The notes under the pieces were generated by a model that had not been told where the DNA came from, did no database searches, and was given only the letters and a program-made list of their open reading frames with translations. Source: Medicago truncatula (lineage: Eukaryota; Streptophyta; Magnoliopsida; Fabales; Fabaceae). Taken from it: DNA of 64,000 bases. The stretch lies in assembly GCF_003473485.1 (NCBI RefSeq), contig NC_053045.1, positions 49,766,494 to 49,830,493 on the forward strand, written 5' to 3'. Positions 24,450-34,864 of this stretch are shown here, piece after piece; position 1 is the first letter of the stretch; each line of letters begins with the position of its first letter. Made by a program: the position numbers and the translations under genes.

Positions 24450-26622
24450 TAATTGTGTTTGTTAATTGTTTTTTTTTTTTTTTTTTATATTATGATTGAT
24501 GACTGATGAAGTGTTGTTTGTTACTTGGTAATTAAGTAGTAACTCATCATTTACTGCAAATGCAGTTGTATTTTGTAACTGTAATTTCTAGTTCAAGTCT
24601 TGAATGAATTTCTAATTTCTAATTTTAATTATTTGATGGAATGTTTCTATAATTTTTTTAAATTCAAATAATGACTCACTTATGTAGAAATCAAATTGGC
24701 ACAATTCAAGGAATAATGGACCTTAATTAATCTTGAGACATCCAGCATAATAAAGTGAAATTATTTCGATATTTGAAACAGATAGTACTATATATTTTGA
24801 TAAATAGTTTTTTTGGTGCAGTAATATGAATTATGAGCGGAAACTAATTTAAGTCCGTGAATTTAAAATTCCTCTATATTCTTTGTCCTTGACGTCATTT
24901 CTCAGGCCAAAAATATTGTGACGTGGTAAATAGAGAGTTGTATACCCTTGCTGAAATAGTTTGCAACACGAGATGTTGGTACCACGTGATACTGAATTTT
25001 TGCACAAGCATAAATATATTTACACAGACCGGTCAAAAAAGAAAAGAAAAGAAAATATAGATTACAAATACACAAAATGAAAAGAAAAGTATTTGGACAT
25101 GTTTGAAATAGTTTTTGTTTTCGGTTTTTGAAATATACAAATCCTTTTCTCACAATTGTTATCTTTTACATGTTTTAGTTTTTTAGTCTCCAAAACTAAA
25201 AAATTCAAAACAGTTTCCAAAACTGTAATTTTAAAAATAGTTTAGCAAATAAGTTTTTAATTTTCAGTTTTGATCTTCAAGTACATGTATCATCATTCTA
25301 ACAAATATCACTTCACATAAAGTAGAGAAATCACTCCTTGAAGTTAATAATCAATTTTTTTTTAGGGAAATAATCTAATTGTTTTAATAAACACTTTTCA
25401 ATGGACATATCCATCAGAAACTTTTTAATATTTGAATTTTAAACTCTCAAGGGCTAGCACATCAGAATTCAGAACAATGATCCGAGTAATTCTTCTATCG
25501 AAAGTATTAATATTTATGAGTGAAATGGTTAGTCTGAAATGATTTTTAAGTGATTTTTTCGTTAAAAACATGTTTTGAGTAGCTTTTCCTCGATGCCCAC
25601 ACATCTCTCAGAATGGAAGTGTTTGCGATGTATTTGCTCTATTTTTGTTAGGGTTTGTTGGCTTCTAAAACCTTTATATTTATTGTAGTATTACATGTCA
25701 AAATTTCTAAAACTTTAATTTGGTCCAATTTTTATGTTGGTTTTGAAATTGTCATTCCTTCTATCTTCTTTGAATGTACAATTCTTATTACAAAGGGTTG
25801 GTCAAAGGGAAGAGGATGCGAAAAATTTGGTAAATGCTTTAGCAAAATGTGTTAACATATGTTACATTTTTTTTTTTTAGAGAAATTAACATATGTTACA
25901 TGTTACACTCGTTGAGGAAAATCTCGTTTTTAATGTGCCCCTGTTTTAAAATGGAAATAATGAACTATACATTTTAAATCGGTTTTGAACTGGTGTAATT
26001 TGTATAATTTTTTCAAAAGAAAAATAATTGAACAAACAATTCATATCACTCTAGCGGAAACTGATGTGAACCGTAAAAGTTAGTTTTCAGAAAAAACATA
26101 CAAATTTGTCCAAAAACTATTTTTTCTCGCTAATTTATTTCATACCACTATTAAGATCAACTTAAAAGGTCATATATTATTCTCTTGTCCAACTATTTAG
26201 TCCACCAGGTTAACTCTTTCCTTAAGGCGACCATTAGTTGACTCCAAACTGTGAAAATATATTTGTTTAGTCTCTAAACTATCATAAAAGACAACTAGTA
26301 ATTAGACTCTAAATGTTCATTTTTTATATTAAATACCACTTTTCTTCTCTAACTACTCATTTTCAAATTGCAAAACATATCTTGCTTCAATCGTGGCTGG
26401 AGGATCATTCACTAAGAAAGTTTTGCAATTTATGGGCTCAAGCTTAAACTCGATGAGAAATTAAGTGTTAATGTTACGAGAGAAATTCTAACATGTTCAC
26501 AAGACCCGACAAAAAGTATTTGGTCACACACACATAAACAAGTATTTTTTTTTAATGATAGAAAGAAAATTGATAAAAAAATAATTAAATATTTTGAAGA
26601 TATCTCTTTATGTGAGTGTGTC
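24450..26622. other. Intergenic DNA, no gene seen
   Basis: T-run just after the 8CM gene (about 24470-24486), then AT-rich DNA. The frames at 24902 and 25655 have no family resemblance. Confidence 0.4.
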
Positions 26623-26625
26623 TAA

Positions 26626-27007
26626 GGCTTTGTTTGGGAGTTTGGAGGGGAGGGGAGGGTTTTGGAAAAAAGGAAGGAGCATTTAAGAAATAGAAGACAT
26701 TGGGAGGAGAGGGCTTTGGAGGTTAATTTTTTACTCATAATAAAAAATCTCCCTCATTTGGGGGAACTCAAAAATTGTATTAGGGGAGGGTTTTGGGGGT
26801 TATGGAGGGTTTATATGAATTTTTCAAATCCAATCTATCTTGTTATAATATTCTTAAAATTAAAAGTATATTAATCATAAGTATTAATTTATCATTCTCT
26901 AAAAAATTGTTCTTTCAAAAAATGTGAATTTTTTGTCCATTTTTCTATATGTTTCCAACCCCCCAAAGTCCTCCCCTCCCTTCCCCTCCAAACTCCCAAA
27001 CAAAGCC
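26626..27007. mobile_element. PIF/Harbinger-type MITE, 382 bp
   Basis: TIR ggctttgtttgggagtttgg / ccaaactcccaaacaaagcc, followed inward by GGGGAGG/CCTCCCC stretches. TSD taa at 26623-26625 and 27008-27010. No coding. Confidence 0.88.
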
Positions 27008-27010
27008 TAA

Positions 27011-27800
27011 AAGTTATTTATTTGGTCTTGTTACCATGGAAGAATAGCTCATGTTAAGAAACATACTTTCTTGGAGAAGCTGAACTTTCTTAAAGAAGGT
27101 CAACATTGGTACAACAACTTGCTATTTCAATGGTGCAATAACCTCCAAATGTATACCATATTCCTCCTTCATCAAGTAATAAGCCTCGCTATAGCTAAAA
27201 TATGGTTGTTTTCTCAGCCTTAATTCTAGCTTCTCAATATGCCACTTTTTAACGGAAAATTAGTGTTTAAATAACCCTTTTTAACACCAGTTATATAGGA
27301 AAACATGAATGAAACGTCCCCTTTTACTCCTATTATAGAGACAAATTAGTGTAAAATCATCAAATTTAGGGTTAAAAACACCTTTAACACCACTTATGTA
27401 AGAACACCAGCGTAATATATATTTATCACTGATTCCAAAACCGAGGTGAAATGCCCAAAAAATGCATTTCCACCCCCTCTAGTGGTGCATTTATTCAGAG
27501 CATATTTGTGGTTATTAAAGAATTCGTCTCTCCCTAAGTACAAGTTTTTTTTTTGTCAGAACCTAAATATAATAAATTTCTTTGTCCCATTTTCATAAAT
27601 AATTTAAAACAAAATTAACTGTTGTTTCTTTTAAAAAATATTTTTTAATTGTATTAATATTAGTGACATTAATAATAATTTTACAGTTCTCTCGTAAGAG
27701 ACATGCACTCAAAATTACAAAGTTAAATTTTTACCATTGAGTTGGCACTCATGGACACCATGATGGAAACGTTAACTAATTGATATGAAGGGTAAAATTG
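27011..27800. other. Intergenic DNA, no gene seen
   Basis: Partly repeat-like (for example ttaacaccagttatatag and ttaacaccacttatgtaag near 27280 and 27380), but without clear ends. Confidence 0.35.
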
Positions 27801-27810
27801 TAAAAAAATA

Positions 27811-28240
27811 GGCTTAAATGCTCTTTTGGTCCCTTAACTAATTAATTGGTATCGCTTTGGTCCCTTAACTAAAAAAAAAGATTGTTTGAGGATTTTAAGT
27901 TTTTTTTAGTCTCGTTTTGGTCCCTTCTGTTAGTTTTAATAAAAAATGTTAAATATGGACATGTGTCACCTTGTCATTGGCTCTGAGATTTTTTTTTTAC
28001 AAAAAAAAATATATTTTAAAAAAAAATATTTTTTTTGTAAAAAAAAAAAAAACTCTGAGCCAATGACAAGGTGACACGTGTCCAGGAGCTAACTTTTTTT
28101 AAAACCCGAACGGAAACCTAACAGAAGGGACCAAAACGAGACTAAAAAAAAACTTAAAATCCTCAAACAATCTTTTTTTTAGTTAAGGGACCAAAGCGAT
28201 ATCAATTAAATAGTTAAGGGACCAAAAGAGCATTTAAGCC
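27811..28240. mobile_element. Near-perfect fold-back MITE (Mutator-like), 430 bp
   Basis: The arms are about 190-200 bp and almost perfectly inverted: ggcttaaatgctcttttggt / accaaaagagcatttaagcc, with the internal pair gattgtttgaggattttaag / cttaaaatcctcaaacaatc. Flanks aaaaaaata and taaaaaata match 8 of 9, which fits a 9-bp Mutator TSD in A-rich DNA. The transcript would form one long hairpin. Confidence 0.85.
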
Positions 28241-28249
28241 TAAAAAATA

Positions 28250-29264
28250 ATATCAATTGTTAATAAATTTAATCCTATTATCAATTTTTTTATTTCTCAT
28301 GATTTAATTTACGAGTCTTATATTTAAAGACAAAAGGGAGGATGTTTTAAAATTTGCTAGTTTTGATTTGATTTGATTTTTTGTATGTAGACGATTTGAC
28401 AAACACAACCTAAAAACACATAACTACGAGATGTCGGGTTCGAACCCAAGTGAATGTGTTTAACCTAGTAATATTGACATTTTCAGTTGAGCTAGGTCTT
28501 ATGAACGACATTTTTTATTTATTTCTATTTAATATTAGTTGTGATCAAAATTATATCTTGCTTTGGATGGTTGCTGCATTTTGTGGTTTAATTGGGATTT
28601 ATTTAAAAAAAATAAAATCTGTCTTAATGGTTTAAGCCGTACAGCTTAATTAGTTTTGCACACAGATTGAATGATCCCTTTACTCCCTTCATCAATGCAT
28701 TCTTAATTAGAAAAAAGATATTAGTCAGAGTGTTTTTCATGTTTTTTAGAATATAAAAATAATGCTTAATTAGTTGCATAATAATATGTAGCATATTTTT
28801 TTATAATGTCTGCTTATTTTCATATTAGTCACGGACTCATTGCAGCGTTTACATGTCTGTTTGCTTTTCCCATCAGTATTATATTTTTTTTTCCAGATAT
28901 TTGTTTTTTCTCATGTCGGGCATTGAACGTAAATTAGACAGACCAAAAACCCAAAAAGCAATGCAAAAATATACTAATAAGTAATTTCTCAATGAATAAA
29001 AAATAACACTAGTTATTCATCTTCTTTAATTTCCCTAGCAAATTGCATCGGGAATATTAATACATTTATCATTACAATCTGACCAAATAAAACAAATAGT
29101 ACTGAATCCAAGGAATAATAACGAGAGGTTAATTATCCATGCAAGTATACAATGAAGAAATCTTGATCAAATGGATAATTGAGAAAAGCAACGAAAATTA
29201 AAACAATAAGAAGCAAACTATAGTAGATACGTTGATATGATCACCGTGCATGATGATGAATTAA
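28250..29264. other. Intergenic DNA, no gene seen
   Basis: AT-rich; box-B-like cgggttcgaaccc near 28436 without a convincing box A. Confidence 0.4.
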
Positions 29265-29774
29265 TTAGTAGCATTGGAAATCACGTGGTGCTTGCTTTGA
29301 GCAAACATTGAGAAGCAAGCTAAGTGAGATAGGAAGGTTGAGATTGATCCCCAAAATGTTAGCTTTAAGGGCAGTGCAAAGACACACAGCAGCTTCAAGA
29401 TCAACAAGGCCATTTAGGAGGGTGCAGCATGGTGTCACTGGTGGCTGACCCAGAGTAACATTCAACAATCCATTTAGTACATTGGCACATACACCTAGTT
29501 TGAGTGCATCACGTGGGCACGAGGCGGTGCCACTTCCCCCTGAAGGGCTAGAGCCACCTGAGGGGCTTGAGCCTCCAGAAGGGGTCGAGCCACCATAGGG
29601 GCTAGATCCACCTGAATGGCTCGAGCCTCCAGAATGGTTTGGGCTTGGCTTATGCTTTGGCTTAGGGTTTGGGTTTGGACCTGAGCCACAAGTTCCACAA
29701 GAAGATACAAGTGTAAAGAAGAGAATGTTGATTGTGAGGAAAATAGCAAGGGAGGAACAAGTTTTGGAAGCCAT
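29265..29774 (-). CDS. 8CM secreted protein with Gly-Ser-Pro hexarepeat linker
   Basis: 169 residues. Signal peptide [16 protein letters not shown]... (1-25), nearly the same as in the 15669-16100 protein. The linker (26-85) starts with [21 protein letters not shown] and then switches to about six units of GGSSxS/GGSSPSG type (48-82), so it is glycine/serine-rich rather than proline-rich. 8CM domain: C86, C96, C116-C117, C131, C133, C158 and C168, with [11 protein letters not shown] and [20 protein letters not shown]. The linker repeats are visible in the DNA as 18-bp-like units and are a likely site of slippage. Wall role as for its paralogues; the Gly/Ser spacer probably gives a flexible, non-hydroxyprolinated tether (inference). 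Confidence 0.95.
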   Translation of the reverse strand: MASKTCSSLAIFLTINILFFTLVSSCGTCGSGPNPNPKPKHKPSPNHSGGSSHSGGSSPYGGSTPSGGSSPSGGSSPSGGSGTASCPRDALKLGVCANVLNGLLNVTLGQPPVTPCCTLLNGLVDLEAAVCLCTALKANILGINLNLPISLSLLLNVCSKQAPRDFQCY

Positions 29775-29880
29775 CTTAGTTACTCTCTTGTAGTAATAGC
29801 TAGTATTGTATATTGCAAATACTAGTAAGCTACTAGAGGTTAAGAGAGGAGAGTGTGAGTTATGCTTGTGACGAATAGGG

Positions 29881-29930
29881 GTTTATATAGTGCTGGTGGG
29901 GTTTTTGCAGTATACCATGTGGGGTGAGTT
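29881..29930 (-). promoter_or_regulatory. Promoter of the 29774 gene
   Basis: A TATA box (minus ctatataaac, 29881-29890) lies about 107 bp before the ATG. ccatgtggggtgagtt (29915-29930) and ttagctggca (30029-30038) match the promoter of the 16100 gene in order and similar spacing. Confidence 0.6.
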
Positions 29931-30280
29931 GTGTAAGAAGTAATGGACAAAATATATATCGATTATAAATTTGAAATGCTAATATTGGAGAAATTGAGCA
30001 AATGAAGCAACATGTGAAAGAGTGAGTTTTAGCTGGCATTGATAACCCTAGAATTATGTTTAGGTTTTGGATGTTTGTGAGCGCAAGTGACATAGCCCAT
30101 AGGGACTGACATCAATTGGTTTCCTATTTCAAAATTATCATATAGTGTAAGTGAAAAATATTTCTGAAACCATGTAAGATGGGAGTTTATAAGAATAAAA
30201 AAAAAATATTTAGAATATAAAATTTGTGAGTAATGTACCTTTTTTACACCAATAATCATGTAAGTTGCATATTAAAAAAC

Positions 30281-30470
30281 GGAAAATGTTACAAGAACAT
30301 CCTTTTTTCACACACCTCATTGTACACCCCATGCATTAGAGACATTTTGGCAAATTCATCGCACAACCACACTTTCTCTTCTATTTGTGTGGGGTTCAGA
30401 TTGTCACATGTCAGAATTTTGCGTGGATGTAAGGGGTGTATTGCCACATGGGGGTGTACATGTATCACTC
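30281..30470 (+). mobile_element. Mutator-like MITE, 190 bp
   Basis: Perfect 9-bp TSD ttaaaaaac at 30272-30280 and 30471-30479. Starts ggaaaatgttacaagaac, ends catgtatcactc. Contains tctatttgtgtggggtt and agattgtcac, shared with the 60887-61071 copy. Lies about 500 bp upstream of the minus-strand gene start. Confidence 0.82.
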
Positions 30471-30479
30471 TTAAAAAAC

Positions 30480-31194
30480 AGCTATTCTATTGAAACAGAC
30501 CATTTTGACAACAATACGGGCTATGTCCACTGTATTTATACGGTGAAGAGTGTTTTTTCAGCTGCTTTTTGCTATGTTCATATATAATTATTATTATGTG
30601 AAAATTCTTACAACACATAGACTTCTCTCACTCTAGCCCCAATGTTCCAGTACAACCACACTTTCATAAAACAAATATTTAAACTAAATCAGATATAAGC
30701 TAAAAATGCTACTGACTGATGCATCTAAAAACAAAGAACCAAAGTCGAATATATAGCATTGGTTTTTCCCCTTGCTTCACCACACTAAGCGGTGTTTAAC
30801 TTCTCCAATAGCTAATATTTTTTAACCTCCTTCTTTATTTAAGAAACTTAACAATCAAACCAACATTATGCGGTTAATCACTTTTGTTTTTAATGAAGTA
30901 GTCGGAGTAGTTTTCTTTTTTAAGAAGACAAACTAGTCCGTTAAAATTAATACTTGAGAGAATAAAAAACAGTCAAAGTGGTTAATGACGTATATGTTTA
31001 AAAAAATTGTAAAATAGATTAACGACACAACTCAAAATTTGTGTTACAAAATTCCTCTCTGTTAAAAAAAAATGACAAATTATTTTTTATTGTTCACCAT
31101 AAATACACTTGACACTGTTCACCATGTATTTTCAAGATAGACAAGGTTTAGGTAATCAATATCAACTATACTACTATCTCTTTGATTAAAAATA
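30480..31194. other. Intergenic DNA, no gene seen
   Basis: Nothing supported. Confidence 0.4.
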
Positions 31195-33175
31195 CAAAAT
31201 GCAAATAAGCTCATCTATGTGCTATTATTATAATAGCAATATATATGGAAAGGTGGAATTATCATAGTTTTAAAATTCGAACCGGTGATCGACTCGGTAA
31301 GGGTACTGGGTCACTGGGTCAATGGTCGAATTATTGGGTCACTGGTCGAATTGCATGAAAGAATCGGATTAAATCGGTTGACTCGGCTCGGTTTTTATAA
31401 TGAAAATCTTGTATCTTGTATTACATTATATGATTCTGTTCTCTAAAAAATATTATTACACTTGTAAACAGTAACATAATTTGTTTATTTTTTAAATTTA
31501 ATCCATCGACTATGATACAATTACCAATCAAATACAAAAAATAATTTTAAGCATAAAACTGATTTTCATAAAAATAAATTAAGCTATTTTTATTCTTTAC
31601 AAAAAAAATATGCTATTAATTACAATAATATATATAAGCAAGTGTATTTTTCTGTGTTAAAAATATTTGGAACTAATATAAAATATAATTTTGCAATATT
31701 TCGTTCAGCCAAAATTATGAAAAAAGATAATTGAAACATTTTTTTTTTGGTACAAGATAATTGAAACATTAAATTTAAGTTTTTTTTTCTTTCTAATGCT
31801 TTATAAAAAAAAAAAAATTGAAGTTGTAGTAAACTTTTACAATTGAAATTAATATAACAAATAAAAAGGAATCCAGTATCACAAATGAGTGCATAGTTTG
31901 TTAGTATTTCATTGTACATCCAGCATCCATATATGTTTCACTTAATGAAAGAGTGTTCCTAACATCCTTTCAATTTCAGCATTGTGAAGTATTTTGCGAA
32001 GAGAAATGATATTTGTACAACTATCTTTTTACAATTATGTGACAACTTTCTCTTTCATACTCACATTATGTTTTTACTTTCTTCCTCTATTGCTTTGGTT
32101 TTTTGTGTCAATATTTCTTTTTCTTTGTAAATTTATGATTGTAAAAAAATTGTCATTAAAATGGTTGTTCAAATCACACAACTCTTTTTTGAATTCAGTT
32201 CCTACCCCACGCTTCTCAGACGACCTTTAATTGTTTGGATTTTAGAACACAAATGTGAAAGAAAACAATTCAAAAAACTCCTTTTTTACATGTTTGGATT
32301 CTAATGCATGAGAAGTGGAGGTAGAAAAAGAAATGGTCATATTGTTTTACCTCGCCAATTTGTTGTCATTTTGGACTAGGAGTGCTAGGAGCCGAGTGTA
32401 GAAGCCTAAACAATTTAAACCCAAAAAAAATCAAACCTAATTTTTTTTGTCAATTAATCTAAAGAGAGAGTGTTCTTAACACTTTTATAATTTCAAAATT
32501 GTGGAGTATTTTGTGAATTTCTTTTACTACCCCTGCACTTCTCATACGACCTTTATTTGTTTGGATTCGAACGTCTTAGATGTGAGGGTAGGAAAAGAAA
32601 CAGTTGTATTGTTTTACGTCGTCAATTTGTTGTCATTTAGGCCTAAGAGTGCAAGGAGCCGAGTGTAGAAGGCTAAACAACTTAAGCCTAAACCAAACCC
32701 TCTGTATCTTCTTTTGTCAAGTAATTTAATTGTTGCTTCGTACACTTTTATGTGTAGAAAAGTGAGAAATACAAGTTTCGAACCTTAATTTTTACGTATT
32801 ATTGCTCTTGCAGCTAACAATTTAGTCATTTAGTTTTTTTTTTTTTTTTAGCAAATTAGTTATTTAGTTATTATACTTACATAACAACTCACCGTAATTT
32901 GTTGGGTTGATTTGTTATATTCTACGTCCTTAAATTATACACACATCTCACGCTAATGATAGAAAAAGCTTCATTAATCCCTGCATGGTCAACTCTATAA
33001 TTAAAGCTTATTAAGATAGCCAATTCCAGATTAGCCTGCGTGTCTACTACTGATTACGATTAAAAGCAAATTAAAGTTTTCCACGCGTTTTGGTTGGGCC
33101 ATGGCTTGGTCATGAATCACATGGAAACTCTTACAAATCACATCGAAAGTCATAACAAATCATTTTACGATGATA
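31195..33175. repeat. Segmental duplication, copy 1
   Basis: Matches 34865-36395 in the same order: tctatgtgctattattat (31210), tggagtattttgtgaattt (32503), tgttttacgtcgtcaattt (32610), gccgagtgtagaag (32658) and tcacgctaatgat (32949), then the acgcgttttggtt block (33083). Within this copy the unit with the cacttctcatacgacc-like word occurs twice (about 31950-32400 and 32400-32800). Confidence 0.78.
31264..31400. mobile_element. hAT element fragment (family of 49136-50257)
   Basis: Starts catagttttaaaattcgaac, then gaccggt/gatcgactcggtaag and gggtcactgg words, as at the left end of the 49.1 kb element. The right end is not found, so it is truncated or deleted inside copy 1 of the segmental duplication. 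Confidence 0.7.
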
Positions 33176-34045
33176 CTAGATTTTTAACTCGTGTTTCACT
33201 CGGTTTTATCGTAAAGGAATTGACATACGAATAATAAAATGCAATATATAATTGATAACGGTGAGAAAAATAACATGTTATAATCCATAGTATACAAAAT
33301 AAAACATTTCATAAAATATATTAAATCTGAAAATATTATAAAAGAAAATTCGGTAATATTATCAATAATTCGGTAAAAGAAATATGAAATTTTTAGTACA
33401 TTGGCATGCAGTTTCATCACACATTGCGAAATACTTCCCAATATATGACATTAGACGTTACATTGGTTATCTTCACCATCTTCATCAGTGATCATATCTT
33501 TAGTCCTTCTCTAGATGTAACTCTTGAAACATCAACATACAACTGTCCGTGAGAAAATACAGGTGTTAGTAGATATACACCCAACATGTTTAAGCGACTA
33601 CCCCTAACTTTTGTTAATTATCATTGCAAATGATACAGTCAAAGGAAATTGTCTTCGTTGAAACTTAAAGGGAATCTTGACATCTGAAGGCGATATAGAT
33701 AGCCTGAATACAAAAATCTGATCACCAACATTACTTCCGGAAATGACCTTCCCCTCAATGACGTATCTTCCCATCCTAGTGATAACCAATCTGGTTCCAT
33801 TGCATAATCCATATCGTGTATCTATATTTCTCAACAACATAACTGGCACACCAACCTTTAACCTTATTTGTGATTAGGTAGTCCAAAAGCACTGATGGTG
33901 TTGAGGAATTCAGGTGTATGAACATCGTCAATATGATCACCGTTTAAGTTACGATGAATAGGTGAAGCATAACTCAAATAAACCTTCTCCTCACCTCGAA
34001 CCATGTCCAACATATAGTCGTTGATATTCTCGATTATGGAATTTT
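33176..34045 (-). mobile_element. Helitron 3' end (minus orientation)
   Basis: A terminal CTAG at 33176-33179 follows, on the minus strand, a degenerate hairpin region (gagtgaaacacgagttaaaaat). It sits 238 bp past the helicase stop, like the 263 bp in the 41.9 kb copy. The flank cattttacgatgata continues as tagtaaac in the paralogous unoccupied site at 36376-36395, consistent with insertion between A and T. The 5' end is unknown. Confidence 0.75.
33417..34045 (-). pseudogene. Helitron PIF1-type helicase, C-terminal fragment, frameshifted
   Basis: In order on the minus strand: SIIENINDYMLDMV, then GEEKVYLSYASP, NLNGDHIDDVHTPEFLN, GLPNHK (single-base shift), VPVMLLRNID, GLCNGTRL, FPLTVSFAMIINKS, a stop-interrupted SLKHVG, and a final SNVIYWEVFRNV with a stop at 33417. 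This is the C-terminal part of the Rep/Hel protein that drives rolling-circle Helitron transposition. Upstream Rep and helicase motifs are missing, and at least one frameshift and several stops kill it. Confidence 0.9.
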
Positions 34046-34049
34046 TTGT

Positions 34050-34500
34050 TGTCAATAAATGTAGAAAATATTGTGAAAAAAAAAAGGCAAACATGATAGG
34101 AATGAAATAAAGGCATGAAATTGGATAAAAAAAAAAGGGGGCATGAAATTAATGCGACGAATTTTTCTAGTATTGTGTACAAAATATTGTAAAAAAAAAA
34201 AAGGCAAGAGGATATGAATGAAATTGGTGTGACGCATTTTTTTAATAGTATTAAATAAGTGTACAAAATATTTCCTTAAAAAAGAAAGTGTACAAAAAAT
34301 TGTAAAGAAAAAAAGTATAAATAGGAGGCGTCAAACGTGACCATTGATATGCTCATAGTTTCTAGAACAAACGTGGAGCATCAAATAAGTGTAGAAAATA
34401 TTTCCTTGAAAAAAAAGGCAAGAGGATAGGAATGAAATTGGTGCGAATGCATTTTTTTTAGATGAAATTTGTTAGGTTAAATAATTGCAAACCTAATGAG
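34050..34500. repeat. Degenerate tandem repeat next to the Helitron piece
   Basis: Words such as ggcaagaggatatgaatg / ggcaagaggataggaatg, gaaattggtg, gtacaaaatatt and A-runs recur three times over 400 bp. Probably internal Helitron minisatellite. Confidence 0.55.
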
Positions 34501-34514
34501 CGGAAAAAAAAAAA

Positions 34515-34864
34515 TTAGATTGCCCCGTTTGGATAAAAAGCTTATATAGATGCTTATAGCATTAGGGCTTATAACATTAGAGCTTACGTCATAAGCTCTT
34601 ATACTTGATAAGCTATTTATGTTTGGATATGTACACAAAAAAGTACTTACATAAATTGAAGTGTTTGGATGTGACACTACATAAGCAGTTATCAAAATTT
34701 TAAATATTTTTAATTTAACAAAAAAATCAAAGAATCGAACCACAATATCAATATTTTTTTTGATAAAATTAATCAAGATGTAAAAATAATATTATAATAT
34801 ATTAATTATAATTATATATAGTATAATCAATATTTATCCTTAAAAAAATATCAATATTCATAGA
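34515..34864. mobile_element. Partial MITE-like sequence
   Basis: ccgtttggataaaaagctta at the start is typical of a transposon end in legumes, but the other end is not found. AT-rich after 34700. Confidence 0.35.

Noticed and set aside
28430..28450. tRNA-like box B (gggttcgaaccc)
   Set aside because: No box A or cloverleaf around it; more likely a SINE scrap or chance.
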